A stretch of DNA of 64,000 nt. Origin: Curtobacterium oceanosedimentum. GTDB lineage: Bacteria; Actinomycetota; Actinomycetes; Actinomycetales; Microbacteriaceae. Shown here piece after piece: positions 30,192 to 39,268 of this stretch (position 1 is its first letter; each line of letters opens with the position of its first letter). Under the pieces are notes generated by a model that saw only the letters and a program-made list of their open reading frames with translations, did not search any database and was not told the origin of the DNA. The stretch lies in NCBI RefSeq assembly GCF_020297365.1, contig NZ_JAIXIG010000003.1, positions 100,205-164,204 on the forward strand, read 5' to 3'. Position numbers and translations under genes: made by a program.

Positions 30192-31301
30192 ATGCGCAAG
30201 AAGATCGTCGCCGGCCTCAGCCTGGCGCTCATCGCGGGCCTGGCCCTCAGCGGCTGCTCGGCTCGTGGCACCTCCGGTGACTCCGGCAGCGATGGCGGCA
30301 GCACCATCAAGAAGGGCGACCTCATCGGCGTCGCGCTCCCCGCCAAGACCTCGCAGAACTGGGTCCTCGCGGGCGCCGCGTTCGAGAAGTCGATCGAGGA
30401 AGCCGGCTTCAAGGCCGACATCCAGTACGCCAACGCCGGCAACCCGGTCCCGGACCAGCAGTCGCAGATCTCGGGCATGATCACCAAGGGCGCGAAGGCC
30501 GTCATCATCGGTGCCGCCGACGGTTCGCAGCTGACCGCGCAGGTCAAGTCCGCCAAGGACCGCGGCGCCGTCGTCATCGCCTGGGACCGCAACATCCTGA
30601 ACACGAAGAACGTCGACTACTACGTGGCGTTCAACAACTTCAAGGTCGGCCAGCTCCAGGCCGAGGCGCTGCTCAAGGGCCTCGAGGAGAAGAAGGGCGA
30701 CAAGCCGTACAACGTCGAGCTCTTCGCCGGTTCGCCGGACGACGCCAACGCCACCGTGTTCTTCAACGGTGCGATGGACGTCCTGCAGCCGAAGATCGAC
30801 GACGGCACGATCAAGGTCGTCTCCGGTCAGACCACCTTCCAGAAGGTCGTCACGCAGGGCTGGCTCGCGCAGAAGGCCCAGTCGCGCATGACCGACCTGC
30901 TCGCGCAGTACTACACGGGTGACACCGAGCTCGACGGCGTCCTCTCGCCGAACGACACGCTCGCCCGTGCGATCCTCACCGCGACCAAGGCCGCCGGCAA
31001 GGACACCCCCGTCGTGACCGGGCAGGACTCGGAGACCGCGTCGATCCCGCTCATCATGCAGGGCACGCAGTACTCGACGATCTACAAGAACACCACGGAA
31101 GAGGCCCAGGCGGCCGTCGACCTCGTCTCCACCCTGGCGAAGGGCGACAAGCCGGACACCAAGATGGACAAGACGAACAACTACAACGGCGTGAAGACGG
31201 TCCCCGCGATCGAGCTCACCCCGGTCCTCGTCACCAAGGACAACGCGGTCGAGGCCTACGAGGGCAACGACACCCTCGAGGAGCTCGCCAAGAAGGGCTG
31301 A
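30192..31301 (+). CDS. CUT2-type sugar-binding lipoprotein (ChvE/XylF-like)
   Basis: A 369-residue periplasmic-binding-type lipoprotein. The signal MRKKIVAGLSLALIAGLALS ends in lipobox LALSGC. The mature domain resembles multiple-sugar-binding ChvE/MmsC and XylF: IGVALPAKTSQNWVLAGAAF, QISGMITKGAKAVIIGAADG, VIAWDRNILNTKNVDYYV and VSPNDTLAR-like LSPNDTLARAIL. It is third in the operon, with a 58-nt gap and its own AAAG-rich ribosome-binding region. An aldose such as xylose, glucose or galactose is a plausible substrate. Confidence 0.95.
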   Translation: MRKKIVAGLSLALIAGLALSGCSARGTSGDSGSDGGSTIKKGDLIGVALPAKTSQNWVLAGAAFEKSIEEAGFKADIQYANAGNPVPDQQSQISGMITKGAKAVIIGAADGSQLTAQVKSAKDRGAVVIAWDRNILNTKNVDYYVAFNNFKVGQLQAEALLKGLEEKKGDKPYNVELFAGSPDDANATVFFNGAMDVLQPKIDDGTIKVVSGQTTFQKVVTQGWLAQKAQSRMTDLLAQYYTGDTELDGVLSPNDTLARAILTATKAAGKDTPVVTGQDSETASIPLIMQGTQYSTIYKNTTEEAQAAVDLVSTLAKGDKPDTKMDKTNNYNGVKTVPAIELTPVLVTKDNAVEAYEGNDTLEELAKKG

Positions 31302-31316
31302 TCTCCCCCGCACCAC

Positions 31317-31354
31317 GGACGGCCCCGTCTCGCCTCGGCGAGACGGGGCCGTCC
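31317..31354 (+). terminator. Strong hairpin ending the sugar ABC operon
   Basis: GGACGGCCCCGTCTCGCC pairs exactly with the complementary arm ending at 31354, giving a stem of up to 18 bp with a minimal loop, 15 nt after the lipoprotein stop. No T-tract follows. A family A palindrome comes 26 nt later, which may block transcription from the opposite side. Confidence 0.8.
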
Positions 31355-31380
31355 TGCGTCGTCCGGGGCCGGCCCCACGG

Positions 31381-31425
31381 CGGACGGGAGGCGCGGCGCA
31401 CGTCGTGATCCGTGCCTCCCGTCCG
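31381..31425. repeat. Family A palindrome between convergent genes
   Basis: CGGACGGGAGGC (31381-31392) and GCCTCCCGTCCG (31414-31425) form the outer 12 bp; the interior is degenerate. It lies just before the convergent HepT stop at 31434. Confidence 0.65.
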
Positions 31426-31433
31426 GCGTGGGG

Positions 31434-31778
31434 TCACCCGTGCGTGGCGCGCAGCCGCGCCGCGGCGGCGGCCAGGTGCGGGACATCGGTGCGCGCCGTC
31501 CCGGACACGACGGCGCGCGTGGTGTCGAAGTACCGGCGGGTGAGCCGTTCCCCGAGGTCCGAGACCCGTGACCACGGGATGTCCGGCTCACCGGCCGTGA
31601 CGGCGGCGGGCAGCACCCGGACCGCCTCACCGATCTCGACCAACCGCATCCGCACCGCGTCGTGCACCAGGTCCTCCGGCAACCGTGGGTCGCCGACGTA
31701 GCGGCGGATGGCCTCGCAGGCGCGGATCACGTCGTCGAGGCGGTCGCCGACGGCGCGACGCGATCCGTCCTCCGCCAT
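31434..31778 (-). CDS. HepT/DUF86-like protein with degenerate RNase motif
   Basis: A 114-residue helical protein resembling HepT (DUF86), the HEPN toxin partner of MntA-type antitoxins. IPWSRVSDLGERLTRRYFDTTRAV aligns with the family block IPWreIvgmRNrLvHgYf. The catalytic RNxLxH is replaced by Gly76-Glu-Arg-Leu-Thr-Arg81, so both the catalytic Arg and His are missing. The following TDVPHLAAAAARL is typical. Its ATG shares one base with the stop of the nucleotidyltransferase gene (TGATG). RNase activity is therefore doubtful; a GTG one codon earlier is an alternative start. Confidence 0.75.
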   Translation of the reverse strand: MAEDGSRRAVGDRLDDVIRACEAIRRYVGDPRLPEDLVHDAVRMRLVEIGEAVRVLPAAVTAGEPDIPWSRVSDLGERLTRRYFDTTRAVVSGTARTDVPHLAAAAARLRATHG

Positions 31779-32293
31779 CACAGCGGCACCGCACTCCGGA
31801 CGACCTCGGGGTGCATCCCCGCGGCGTCCACCACGTCGACGCGCACCCCGAGCAGCCGTTCGGCGGCGTCCTGGATGCGCATGAGCGCGAAGATGCCGAG
31901 CCCGTCGTCGACGTCGATCATCAGGTCGACGTCGCTGTCCGGGCCGTCCTGGCCGCGGGCGACGCTGCCGAACAGGCGGGGGTTCCTGCCGCCGAACCGT
32001 TCGACGACGGCGACCAGGTCGTCGCGCGCCGCGGCGACGCGCTCGCGGAGCGGCGGGGACTCCTCGACCGGCTGCAGGTCGATGGTGGTCGTGAACCCCG
32101 CCGCCCGGAGCATCCGCTGCAACGCGGCGAGCGAGGGCTCCCGTCGACCGTTCTCGTACGTGCTGATGACGCTCTGCGTGACCCCGGCGCGGCGCGCGAG
32201 CTGGACCTGGGTCAGCTCGGCGCGCTCGCGCGCGTCACGGATGAGCGCTGCCGCCGACAGTGGCGGTGCAGGTCGTGGAGGAACCGCGGACAT
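31778..32293 (-). CDS. XRE-HTH / MntA-type nucleotidyltransferase fusion (antitoxin)
   Basis: A 171-residue protein combining an N-terminal Cro/XRE helix-turn-helix (LTQVQLARRAGVTQSVISTYENG, about residues 15-65) with a minimal nucleotidyltransferase domain. The GSx10DxD motif is intact: Gly109-Ser110 and Asp121-x-Asp123 in DSDVDLMID. MntA-type enzymes AMPylate HepT toxins. I prefer the ATG at 32291-32293 because TATCGT lies exactly 6 nt before it, as in leaderless genes; an upstream ATG would add nine residues. The HTH suggests the pair represses its own promoter. Confidence 0.85.
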   Translation of the reverse strand: MSAVPPRPAPPLSAAALIRDARERAELTQVQLARRAGVTQSVISTYENGRREPSLAALQRMLRAAGFTTTIDLQPVEESPPLRERVAAARDDLVAVVERFGGRNPRLFGSVARGQDGPDSDVDLMIDVDDGLGIFALMRIQDAAERLLGVRVDVVDAAGMHPEVVRSAVPL

Positions 32294-32347
32294 GCTGCAA
32301 CGATACACAGCATTGAACATTTCAGTTCGGTCTGCGGGTTCCGGGCG

Positions 32348-32935
32348 TCAGCGCTCCCCCGACACGTCCGCCCGGTGGAAGTTCAGCGCCGAACGCGAGG
32401 GCGTCGGGCCGCGCTGCCCCTGGTAGCGCGACTGGTACTCGGCCGAGCCGTAGGGCTTGTCCGCCGGGCTCGACAGCTGGAAGAAGCAGAGCTGCCCGAT
32501 CTTCATGCCGGGCCAGAGCTTGATCGGCAGTGTCGCGACGTTCGACAGCTCGAGCGTGACGTGCCCCGAGAAGCCCGGGTCGATGAACCCGGCGGTCGAG
32601 TGCGTCAGCAGGCCGAGGCGACCGAGCGAGCTCTTGCCCTCGAGCCGCGCGGCGATGTCGTCCGGCAGGGTCACGACCTCGAACGTGGACCCGAGGACGA
32701 ACTCACCGGGGTGCAGCACGAACGCCTCGTCGGGGTCCGTCTCGACCAACCGGGTCAGGTCGGGCTGGTCCACCGCCGGGTCGATGTGCGGGTACTTGTG
32801 GTTGTCGAAGAGCCGGAAGAACTTGTCGAGCCGGACGTCGATGCTCGACGGCTGGACGAGCGACGCGTCGTACGGGTCGAGACCGATGCGGCCTGCGGCC
32901 AGCTGGGCGGTGATGTCGCGGTCGGAGAGCAGCAC
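32348..32935 (-). CDS. dcd: dCTP deaminase
   Basis: A 195-residue trimeric enzyme converting dCTP to dUTP in pyrimidine synthesis; actinobacterial homologues may also hydrolyse dUTP. Conserved blocks are [47 protein letters not shown] with the catalytic Glu, and GQLCFFQL. The GTG start (LLSDRDI) lies 7 nt after TAGGCT and lacks a Shine-Dalgarno sequence, consistent with a leaderless mRNA. The longer open frame upstream is spurious. Confidence 0.95.
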   Translation of the reverse strand: MLLSDRDITAQLAAGRIGLDPYDASLVQPSSIDVRLDKFFRLFDNHKYPHIDPAVDQPDLTRLVETDPDEAFVLHPGEFVLGSTFEVVTLPDDIAARLEGKSSLGRLGLLTHSTAGFIDPGFSGHVTLELSNVATLPIKLWPGMKIGQLCFFQLSSPADKPYGSAEYQSRYQGQRGPTPSRSALNFHRADVSGER

Positions 32936-33020
32936 GCGCAGAAGCCTAGCGGCAGCGGGCGGCGCGCCGGTATACTGCCAGGCTGCCCACCACCCCGACG
33001 GGCGGCGTTCGGAGAGCACG

Positions 33021-34112
33021 ATGACCACGTACACCGTCGACGAGATCCCGGTGCCCGCCAGCATGGACGACGACCCGGCGACCGTCGCGACCTTCGCCGC
33101 CTGGCGCGCCGTGTCCGACGGCGCCGAAGCCGCCGTGCACGGGTTGCACGAGCTGGCGTGGACACCGGAGGAGTACCTGCCGCTGTGCCGCGAGCCGGGC
33201 GCCCCGAGTCGCCTCGTCGTCGCCCGCGACCACCGCGGCACCGTGGTCGGAGCGGGCTCGTACGACACGAAGCAGGAGCCCGGCACCACCAACTGCTGGC
33301 TGTCCGTCGGCGTCGCGCCCGAGCACCAGCGCCGCGGTGTCGGGACGCTGCTCGCCGACCACCTGGAGTCGATGGCCCGCGCCGACGGCCGCACGCAGTG
33401 GAAGACGTACGCCGTCTCACGGCAGGTCGGTCCGGCGTCCGGGCCCGGGTACGTGCAGGCCCCGACCGGGTACGGCGCCGTCCCGGAGGACGAGGCCGGC
33501 GTGCGGTTCCTGACCGCCCGCGGTTGGCACTTCGGCCAGGTGAACCGCATCAGCCGGCTCACGCTGCCGGCGGACACGACCGTGGTGCGCGGCGTGCACG
33601 AGCGGGCGGCGTCCGCCGCCGGCGAGCAGTACCGCGTGCACGCCTGGACCGGGCGCACACCGGAGCAGTGGCTCGACGGCATCGCGTTGCTGGAGACCCG
33701 CATGAGCACCGACGCGCCCGCCGGCGACATGGCGGAGCCCGAGGACGTCTGGACCGCCGAACGACTCCGCGAGCACGAGGACGAGCTCGCACGAGCCCCG
33801 CGGACCCTGCTCACGGTGGCCGTCGAGCACGTCCCGACCACCACCTTGGCCGGTTTCACGCAGCTGTCGGTGCCGGACGACCCCGCTCGGCCCGCGCAGC
33901 AGTGGGACACCCTGGTGCTCCGCGAGCACCGCGGCCACCGGCTCGGCTGGCTGCTCAAGGTCGTCGGGATCCAGGAGCTCGAGCAGCGGTTCCCCGGGCG
34001 TCCCTCGATCATCACGTTCAACGCCGAGGAGAACCGTCACATGCTCGACGTGAACGAGGCCGTCGGGTTCGTCGGCGTCGGCTCCGAGGGCATCTGGGAA
34101 CACCGCGTCTGA
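33021..34112 (+). CDS. Double-GNAT acetyltransferase-like protein
   Basis: A 363-residue protein with two GNAT-fold halves. The first contains the acetyl-CoA loop [20 protein letters not shown] (Q/RxxGxG/A). The second contains [20 protein letters not shown] and [18 protein letters not shown]. This resembles the mycothiol synthase-like and Eis-like tandem acetyltransferases of actinobacteria, but it is not clearly MshD. TATACT at 32971-32976 is a good -10 and GGAGAG precedes the ATG. The substrate is unknown. Confidence 0.85.
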   Translation: MTTYTVDEIPVPASMDDDPATVATFAAWRAVSDGAEAAVHGLHELAWTPEEYLPLCREPGAPSRLVVARDHRGTVVGAGSYDTKQEPGTTNCWLSVGVAPEHQRRGVGTLLADHLESMARADGRTQWKTYAVSRQVGPASGPGYVQAPTGYGAVPEDEAGVRFLTARGWHFGQVNRISRLTLPADTTVVRGVHERAASAAGEQYRVHAWTGRTPEQWLDGIALLETRMSTDAPAGDMAEPEDVWTAERLREHEDELARAPRTLLTVAVEHVPTTTLAGFTQLSVPDDPARPAQQWDTLVLREHRGHRLGWLLKVVGIQELEQRFPGRPSIITFNAEENRHMLDVNEAVGFVGVGSEGIWEHRV

Positions 34113-34164
34113 ACGCGCACCCGAGGGGCTGCTTGCCAGCCGGCGCGCCTACCATTGGACGGTC

Positions 34165-36210
34165 ATGACCGTCACGTCACCCGAAACCCAGCCCACCGGG
34201 TCAGCACCGGACGCAGCCCCCTCGCCCGGGCGCTCGTCCACCGTCGCGACGGTCCTCGTCATCGCGGTCCCGCTCGCCGTCGCCTGCTCGATCCTGGGCC
34301 TGACGTTCACGGGCGCCTTCGGTGCCGATCAGCAGCTCGTCTCGGCCGGCGACGTCGTCGACTACGGGATGCCGATCGCCCGGGTCGTGCACGACACGAT
34401 GGCGGCGCTCACCGTCGGACTCCTCATCGTGGCGGCCTTCGCCCTGCCCGCGCAGAAGAAGGACCACGGCGCCCTGTCGAGCGTGCAGCACCGGGCGACC
34501 CGCTGGGCTGCGGCGACCGGTGCCGTGTGGTTCCTGGCGGCGGCCGTCAGCATCGTCCTGACCGGGGCGAACACACTCGGCGTCCCGCTGACCGACCCGG
34601 TCTTCGCCCGCAACTTCGCCCTGTTCGCGTTCCAGGTCGAGATCGGCCAGGCGCTGGTGGTCTCCGCGGTCGCGATCCTCGTGGCGACCGTGATCGCCGC
34701 GTTCGCCACCCGCGTCACCACCCTGGCCTTCGGCACCGTGGCGAGCCTGTTCGCACTGCTCCCCCTCGCGCTGTCCGGCCACGCGGCCGGCGCACTCGAG
34801 CACGCGAACGCGGTCAACTCCCTGGCGATCCACCTGGTCGGGGTCTGCGTGTGGGCGGGCGGACTGGTCGCCGTGCTGGTCCTGCGCACGCGCACGAAGG
34901 GTGCCACCGGCCGCGTGGTCGCCCGGTACTCGACGCTCGCCGGCTGGTCGTTCGGCGCCGTCGCGTTCTCGGGCGTGGTCAACGCCTCGCTGCGCCTGAC
35001 CGGGCCGCTCGACCTCGTCACGACGAGCTACGGCTGGCTCATCACGGTCAAGGCGCTCATCCTCGTGCTGCTCGGCGTCGCCGGGGTCGTCCAGCGGCGT
35101 CGGCTCGTGCCGGGCCTGCTCCGCGCCCCGCTCGACCGCGGTCGGTTCACCCGCTTCGCCCTCGCCGAGATCGTGTTCATGGCGGTCGCCATCGGCGTCT
35201 CGGTCGCGGTGTCCCGGTCGCAGCCGCCGATCCCGCAGACCCCGGAGACGGGCGAGGACACCCGCTCCGGGCTCATCGGCTTCCCGTTCCCGCCGGCCCA
35301 GACCGTGCAGACCTACCTGACCCACTGGCACATCGACTGGGTCTGGCTCGGCCTCGCCGTGGTCGGCGCCGTCTGGTACCTGCTCGCCGTGCGCAAGCTC
35401 CGGCAGCGGGGCGACGCCTGGCCGGTCGGACGCACCATCGCGTGGCTGATCGGGTGCGCGCTCTTCGCCTGGACCACCTCGGCCGGCCCCGCCGTCTACG
35501 GCATGATCCACTTCTCGTCGCACATGCTCCAGCACATGCTGCTCATGATGTTCGTGCCGCTGCCGCTCGTGCTCGGCGGCCCCGTGCTGCTCGCGCTCCG
35601 GACGCTGCCGGTGCGGACGGATGGCTCCCGCGGGGCGCGCGAGTGGCTCATGCTGTTCGTGCACTCGCGGTGGATGCAGTTCCTCGGCAAGCCCGCCGTC
35701 GCGGGCGTGATCTTCGCCGGGTCGCTCGTGGTGTTCTACTTCACGCCCGCCTACCAGGCCGCGATGCAGTCGCACGAGTGGCACGTCGCGATGATCGTCC
35801 ACTTCGTGCTCAGCGGCTACCTGTTCTTCTGGGTCTTCGTGGGCGTCGACCCGGGCCCGAAGCGTCCGCCGTACCCGATGCTCATCATCACGCTCCTCGC
35901 CACCCTGGCCTTCCACGCCTTCTTCGGCGTCGCCGTGATGACGTCGCAGTCGGTGTTCGCGATCGACTGGTTCCACGCGCTCGGGCAGACGAACGACGCC
36001 GCCCTGCTCGACGACCAGCACACCGGCGGCGGCATCGCCTGGGGTGCCTCGGAGCTGCCCATGGTGTTCGTGGCGCTGCTCGTGGTGCGGAACTGGATGC
36101 GTTCCGACAAGCGCGACGCCAAGCGCCTGGACCGCAAGGCCGACCGCGACGGCGACGCCGACCTCAAGGCCTACAACGAGCGCCTCGCCGCGATGAGCAA
36201 GCGGGACTGA
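34165..36210 (+). CDS. CopD-CtaG fusion membrane protein (cytochrome oxidase assembly/copper)
   Basis: A 681-residue inner-membrane protein with about 16 hydrophobic segments. The N-terminal half is CopD-like, with HAAGALEHANAVNSLAIHLVGVCVWAGGL. The C-terminal half is the caa3 assembly factor CtaG (DUF1404 group), keeping its likely copper ligands: HMLQHML, HEWHVAMIVHF, HAFFGV and DDQHTGGGIAWG. Such fusions are common in actinobacteria and are thought to move or insert copper for cytochrome oxidase. The ATG lies 9 nt after TACCAT. A paralogue with most of these histidines lost lies at 50915-53035. Confidence 0.92.
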   Translation: MTVTSPETQPTGSAPDAAPSPGRSSTVATVLVIAVPLAVACSILGLTFTGAFGADQQLVSAGDVVDYGMPIARVVHDTMAALTVGLLIVAAFALPAQKKDHGALSSVQHRATRWAAATGAVWFLAAAVSIVLTGANTLGVPLTDPVFARNFALFAFQVEIGQALVVSAVAILVATVIAAFATRVTTLAFGTVASLFALLPLALSGHAAGALEHANAVNSLAIHLVGVCVWAGGLVAVLVLRTRTKGATGRVVARYSTLAGWSFGAVAFSGVVNASLRLTGPLDLVTTSYGWLITVKALILVLLGVAGVVQRRRLVPGLLRAPLDRGRFTRFALAEIVFMAVAIGVSVAVSRSQPPIPQTPETGEDTRSGLIGFPFPPAQTVQTYLTHWHIDWVWLGLAVVGAVWYLLAVRKLRQRGDAWPVGRTIAWLIGCALFAWTTSAGPAVYGMIHFSSHMLQHMLLMMFVPLPLVLGGPVLLALRTLPVRTDGSRGAREWLMLFVHSRWMQFLGKPAVAGVIFAGSLVVFYFTPAYQAAMQSHEWHVAMIVHFVLSGYLFFWVFVGVDPGPKRPPYPMLIITLLATLAFHAFFGVAVMTSQSVFAIDWFHALGQTNDAALLDDQHTGGGIAWGASELPMVFVALLVVRNWMRSDKRDAKRLDRKADRDGDADLKAYNERLAAMSKRD

Positions 36211-36241
36211 CCGCTCGGGGCACGGCCCCGGTCCGACCCGC

Positions 36242-36589
36242 TCAGTCGCCGTGGACGATGCAGACCGCGTCGAGCTCCATGGCCGCGTCGAGCGCTGCCG
36301 CGATGCCGTCCTCGCCGTCCGGGCCCGTCGGGGTCACGGTGTCCACCCACCACAGCGGGGTCGTCAGGGACGGGGCGTCCGGCAGGATCCGCTCGACCTC
36401 GTCCGACGAGTCCACCCGCCGCACGCCGAGCACCGTGATCACCGGGTGGGTTGCGTCACGGCAGACCTGCAGCATCGGCCCCTCGTCGAGGGCGCGGACA
36501 CCCCACGTCTCGTCGTGCAGCAGCAACGCCTCGGCGACCTCGCGGGCCTCGATCGCGCGACGACTCAGGATCGTGACGTCACGCGGCAC
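36242..36589 (-). CDS. Hypothetical protein coupled to the DUF6177-like gene
   Basis: A 115-residue cytoplasmic protein beginning VPRDVTILSRRAIEAREVAEALLLHDETWGVRAL (shown in part by VPRDVTILSRR) and containing DATHPVITVLGVRRVD and PLWWVDTVTPTGPDGEDG. I start it at GTG 36587-36589, which overlaps the upstream stop by 11 nt, so it is translationally coupled to the DUF6177-like gene. I do not recognise the family with confidence. Its function is probably linked to that partner. Confidence 0.6.
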   Translation of the reverse strand: MPRDVTILSRRAIEAREVAEALLLHDETWGVRALDEGPMLQVCRDATHPVITVLGVRRVDSSDEVERILPDAPSLTTPLWWVDTVTPTGPDGEDGIAAALDAAMELDAVCIVHGD

Positions 36590-37673
36590 CCTGACCGCCC
36601 GCCACACGGCCGTCCCGGAGGTGTCCGTCGAGCGTGCCCTCGTCGTGGGCGGGGTCGAGCGGCGCACCACCGACGAGCTGCAGGAAGCGGTCCTCGTCGA
36701 TGCGGTCGAGGAAGGACTCCAGGGCTTCCCAGCCGTCCTCGAAGCGGACGATCATCCCGGCGTCGGCATCCGGGTCGGCACTGCGTGCCCCCGTGCCGAA
36801 CGTGGCGGTCGTGGTGCGCGGCGGCGGCCACACCCCGTCGCGGTCCAGGAACCCGGCAGCCTCGGGCCCGACCACGACGGCGAGCGGCGACGGCTCGCCG
36901 TGCGAGACGGCACGCACCAGGTGGTCGGCGTCCCCGCGACGCTGCATCACGACGCCGAACACCGGGACGACCTGGTCGGCGACGCGCTGCACGGCGTCGA
37001 ACATGCGGTTCGCCAGGTCGGGGTCGGTGTTCTCCTCGGGCACGGTGAGCACGGCCGACATGGTCTCGACGACGACCCCCGCGACCAGGTGCGCGGTCAT
37101 CGTGGCCGAGAAGCCCTCGCCGACGGCGTACGAGGTCGAGATGCCCGGCGCCTCGTGCTTGGCGTACTGCGTGACGACCCAGCGGTCCCACGGCACGGTG
37201 AGGGGCTCGGCGGTGCCCCACCGGGTCGGGCAGGTGCCGACCGTGTGGCACAGCGCCTCGATCGCCGACCCCATGTCGACCGCACGGCCGGGGTGGTGGC
37301 GGAGCGTCAGGTCGATGCTGATCTGCCGCACGGAGTCGGCGGCGACCGGGTGCTCGGGCGAGGGGGTGCCCAGGAGCTCGGGGCCGCGGTGCACGAAGTC
37401 CTCGATGTCCGAGGCCGCGACGCCGGTGCGCCCGTCGCGCAGGGTGCCGTCGAAGTCGGCGACCGCCCACGCGGCGCCGTACGCACCGAGGGCGTGCCGA
37501 AGGGCCGGGGTGATCGCGGATCCCCGTCCGGTGCGCAAGACCACCGTGCGTCCCGCGTCCGACGCACGTCGGAGCAGGGACGCGAGGGCGTCCGTCAACC
37601 ACACGACGGGAGCGGCGGACTCGACCACGAGGGCACGACCGACCACGTCGTCGATGAGGGGATGCCTGACCAT
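36579..37673 (-). CDS. DUF6177-like protein
   Basis: A 364-residue soluble protein resembling actinobacterial DUF6177 proteins, some of which occur near type VII secretion genes. Notable blocks are MVRHPLIDDVVGRALVVESA, TVVLRTGRGSAITPALRHAL, VADFDGTLRDG, PTRWGTAEPLTVPWDRWVVT and FGVVMQRRGDADHLVR. ATG 37671-37673 is preceded by GAGGAGGA. There is no signal peptide or membrane segment. No type VII secretion genes are visible nearby, so the role here is open. Family assignment is from memory of motifs. Confidence 0.55.
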   Translation of the reverse strand: MVRHPLIDDVVGRALVVESAAPVVWLTDALASLLRRASDAGRTVVLRTGRGSAITPALRHALGAYGAAWAVADFDGTLRDGRTGVAASDIEDFVHRGPELLGTPSPEHPVAADSVRQISIDLTLRHHPGRAVDMGSAIEALCHTVGTCPTRWGTAEPLTVPWDRWVVTQYAKHEAPGISTSYAVGEGFSATMTAHLVAGVVVETMSAVLTVPEENTDPDLANRMFDAVQRVADQVVPVFGVVMQRRGDADHLVRAVSHGEPSPLAVVVGPEAAGFLDRDGVWPPPRTTTATFGTGARSADPDADAGMIVRFEDGWEALESFLDRIDEDRFLQLVGGAPLDPAHDEGTLDGHLRDGRVAGGQGAA

Positions 37674-37837
37674 CCGGGTCCTCCTCGGTCGGGGGCTGGG
37701 ACTCCCTGGACGGTACACACGGGCGCGACACCTGTCCGTCAGGCAGGCGGGCTCACAGCGGAGACTCGGGAGGCCCGACACGGCTCCGGCGCGCGGCTTC
37801 CGGTGAGCGGTCGGCTGGCGTCCAGGCGAGAATCCGC

Positions 37838-37843
37838 TAGGCT
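37838..37843 (+). promoter_or_regulatory. -10 box of the tRNA-Gly gene
   Basis: TAGGCT, the same hexamer that precedes several leaderless genes in this window, lies 25 nt before the tRNA start. No convincing -35 is visible 17-18 bp upstream. Confidence 0.5.
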
Positions 37844-37868
37844 TGCTGCGTCCCGTCCACCGGGGCGC

Positions 37869-37939
37869 GCGAGTGTAGTTCAATGGTAGAACTCCAGCTT
37901 CCCAAGCTGGTAGCGCGGGTTCGATTCCCGTCACTCGCT
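37869..37939 (+). tRNA. tRNA-Gly (CCC)
   Basis: Acceptor arms GCGAGTG (37869-37875) and CACTCGC (37932-37938) pair perfectly. The anticodon stem CCAGC/GCTGG encloses the loop TTCCCAA with anticodon CCC, which reads GGG. The T arm GCGGG-TTCGATT-CCCGT contains the expected TTCGA. The discriminator is T and the CCA is not fully encoded. No integrase or duplicated 3' end was seen nearby, so the locus looks unoccupied. Confidence 0.95.
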
Positions 37940-37962
37940 CCGTCAGGTCGTACGCTCGCCGC

Positions 37963-39096
37963 ATGGCCTCCTCCCCCACTCCCCGCACCGTGGTCATCGG
38001 CGCCGGCGTCGTCGGTGCCGCGGCCGCGTACGCACTCACCGCCCGGGGCGAACGCGTGCTCCTGGTCGAGCAGCACGCCCGCGGGCACCACCTCGGCTCG
38101 TCCCACGGCGCGACCCGGATCTTCCGGCAGGGCTACGCCGACGCCGAGTACGTCGCGCTCACGACCCGTGCGCTCCGCCTGTGGGAGCAGCTCGGGGGCA
38201 TCGTCGGCGAGGAGCTCGTCGTCCGCACGGGGGCGGTCGACCACGGTCGGCCAGAGGTCGTCGACGCGATCGCCGCCGCCCTCGCCGCCGCCGGCATCCC
38301 GCACGAGTCCCTGACGCCGGAGGCCGCCGCCGCGCGCTGGCCGGGCATCGCGTTCGAGGGGCACGTGCTGACCCACGCGACCGCCGGGCGCATCCGCTCC
38401 GAGCGCACCATCGAGGTCCTGCTCACCCTGGCCGAGCGGACCGGGCTCGCCGAGCTGCGGTTCGACACCCGGGTCACCGGACTCGACGACCACGGCGACG
38501 ACGTCACCGTGACCCTGTCCGACGGCACCGCGGTCCGCACCGCGTCCGTGGTCGCCGCCGTGGGCTCCTGGGCTCCCACGCTGGTCCGCGACCTGCTCGC
38601 CGGACGCGGGGCGGGCCTCCCGGCCGTCCGCGTCACCCAGGAGCAGCCCGCGCACTTCCCCAGCCACCTGCCGGACGCGGCGTGGCCGAGCTTCGTGCAC
38701 TGGGCTGACGGCGACGACGTGTACGGGCTGCTGACGCCGGGCGAGGGCGTCAAGGTCGGGTTCCACGGCACCGGTCCCGTCGTCGACCCGGACCATCGCG
38801 ACTTCGTGCCCGTGGCGGCCGAGGCCGAGCGGCTGCAGGCGTACGTGGCGCGGTGGGTGCCGGGGGTCGACGCGACGCGGCCGACCTTCATCAGCTGCCT
38901 GTACGACACGTCGCCCGACGAGGACTTCGTGATCGACCGGGTGGGGCCGCTGACCGTCGCGACGGGGTTCTCGGGGCACGGCTTCAAGTTCGCGCCGCTG
39001 CTGGGGGAGATGCTCGCGGACCTCGCGACGGGTAGGGCGCCGCACCCGCGGTTCGCGTTGCCGGCGCCCGAGTCCGCGGCGTCGCTGGCTCGCTGA
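37963..39096 (+). CDS. FAD-dependent amine oxidase (sarcosine/N-methyl-amino-acid oxidase type)
   Basis: A 377-residue DAO-fold flavoenzyme of the monomeric sarcosine oxidase / N-methyltryptophan oxidase group. The Rossmann motif is VVIGAGVVGAAAAYAL, followed by LGSSHGATRIFRQGYAD, the family signature with the covalent-flavin environment. C-terminal ISCLYDTSPDEDFVIDRVG contains the Cys that usually binds FAD covalently, and GFSGHGFKFAPLLGEMLADL follows. The ATG lies 6 nt after TACGCT, implying a leaderless mRNA started just beyond the tRNA. Confidence 0.92.
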   Translation: MASSPTPRTVVIGAGVVGAAAAYALTARGERVLLVEQHARGHHLGSSHGATRIFRQGYADAEYVALTTRALRLWEQLGGIVGEELVVRTGAVDHGRPEVVDAIAAALAAAGIPHESLTPEAAAARWPGIAFEGHVLTHATAGRIRSERTIEVLLTLAERTGLAELRFDTRVTGLDDHGDDVTVTLSDGTAVRTASVVAAVGSWAPTLVRDLLAGRGAGLPAVRVTQEQPAHFPSHLPDAAWPSFVHWADGDDVYGLLTPGEGVKVGFHGTGPVVDPDHRDFVPVAAEAERLQAYVARWVPGVDATRPTFISCLYDTSPDEDFVIDRVGPLTVATGFSGHGFKFAPLLGEMLADLATGRAPHPRFALPAPESAASLAR

Positions 39097-39268
39097 CGCT
39101 GCGTCCCCGCTCGAGGCGTTCGCCCGACGCGTTCCTCTGCAACACACCGGCGTCTCCGCTCGACGCCCCCATGCCGCCGAGACGCCGCCGGGATCGGAGG
39201 CGTCTCGCGCAGAAGACGGCGTCCCGCGCACACGCCGGCGCCCCGCGACCGGCCACTACGGTGGACCC

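Noticed and set aside
37963..39096. D-amino-acid dehydrogenase (DadA)
   Set aside because: The LGSSHGATRIFRQGY block and the C-terminal Cys region fit sarcosine/N-methyltryptophan oxidases better than DadA.
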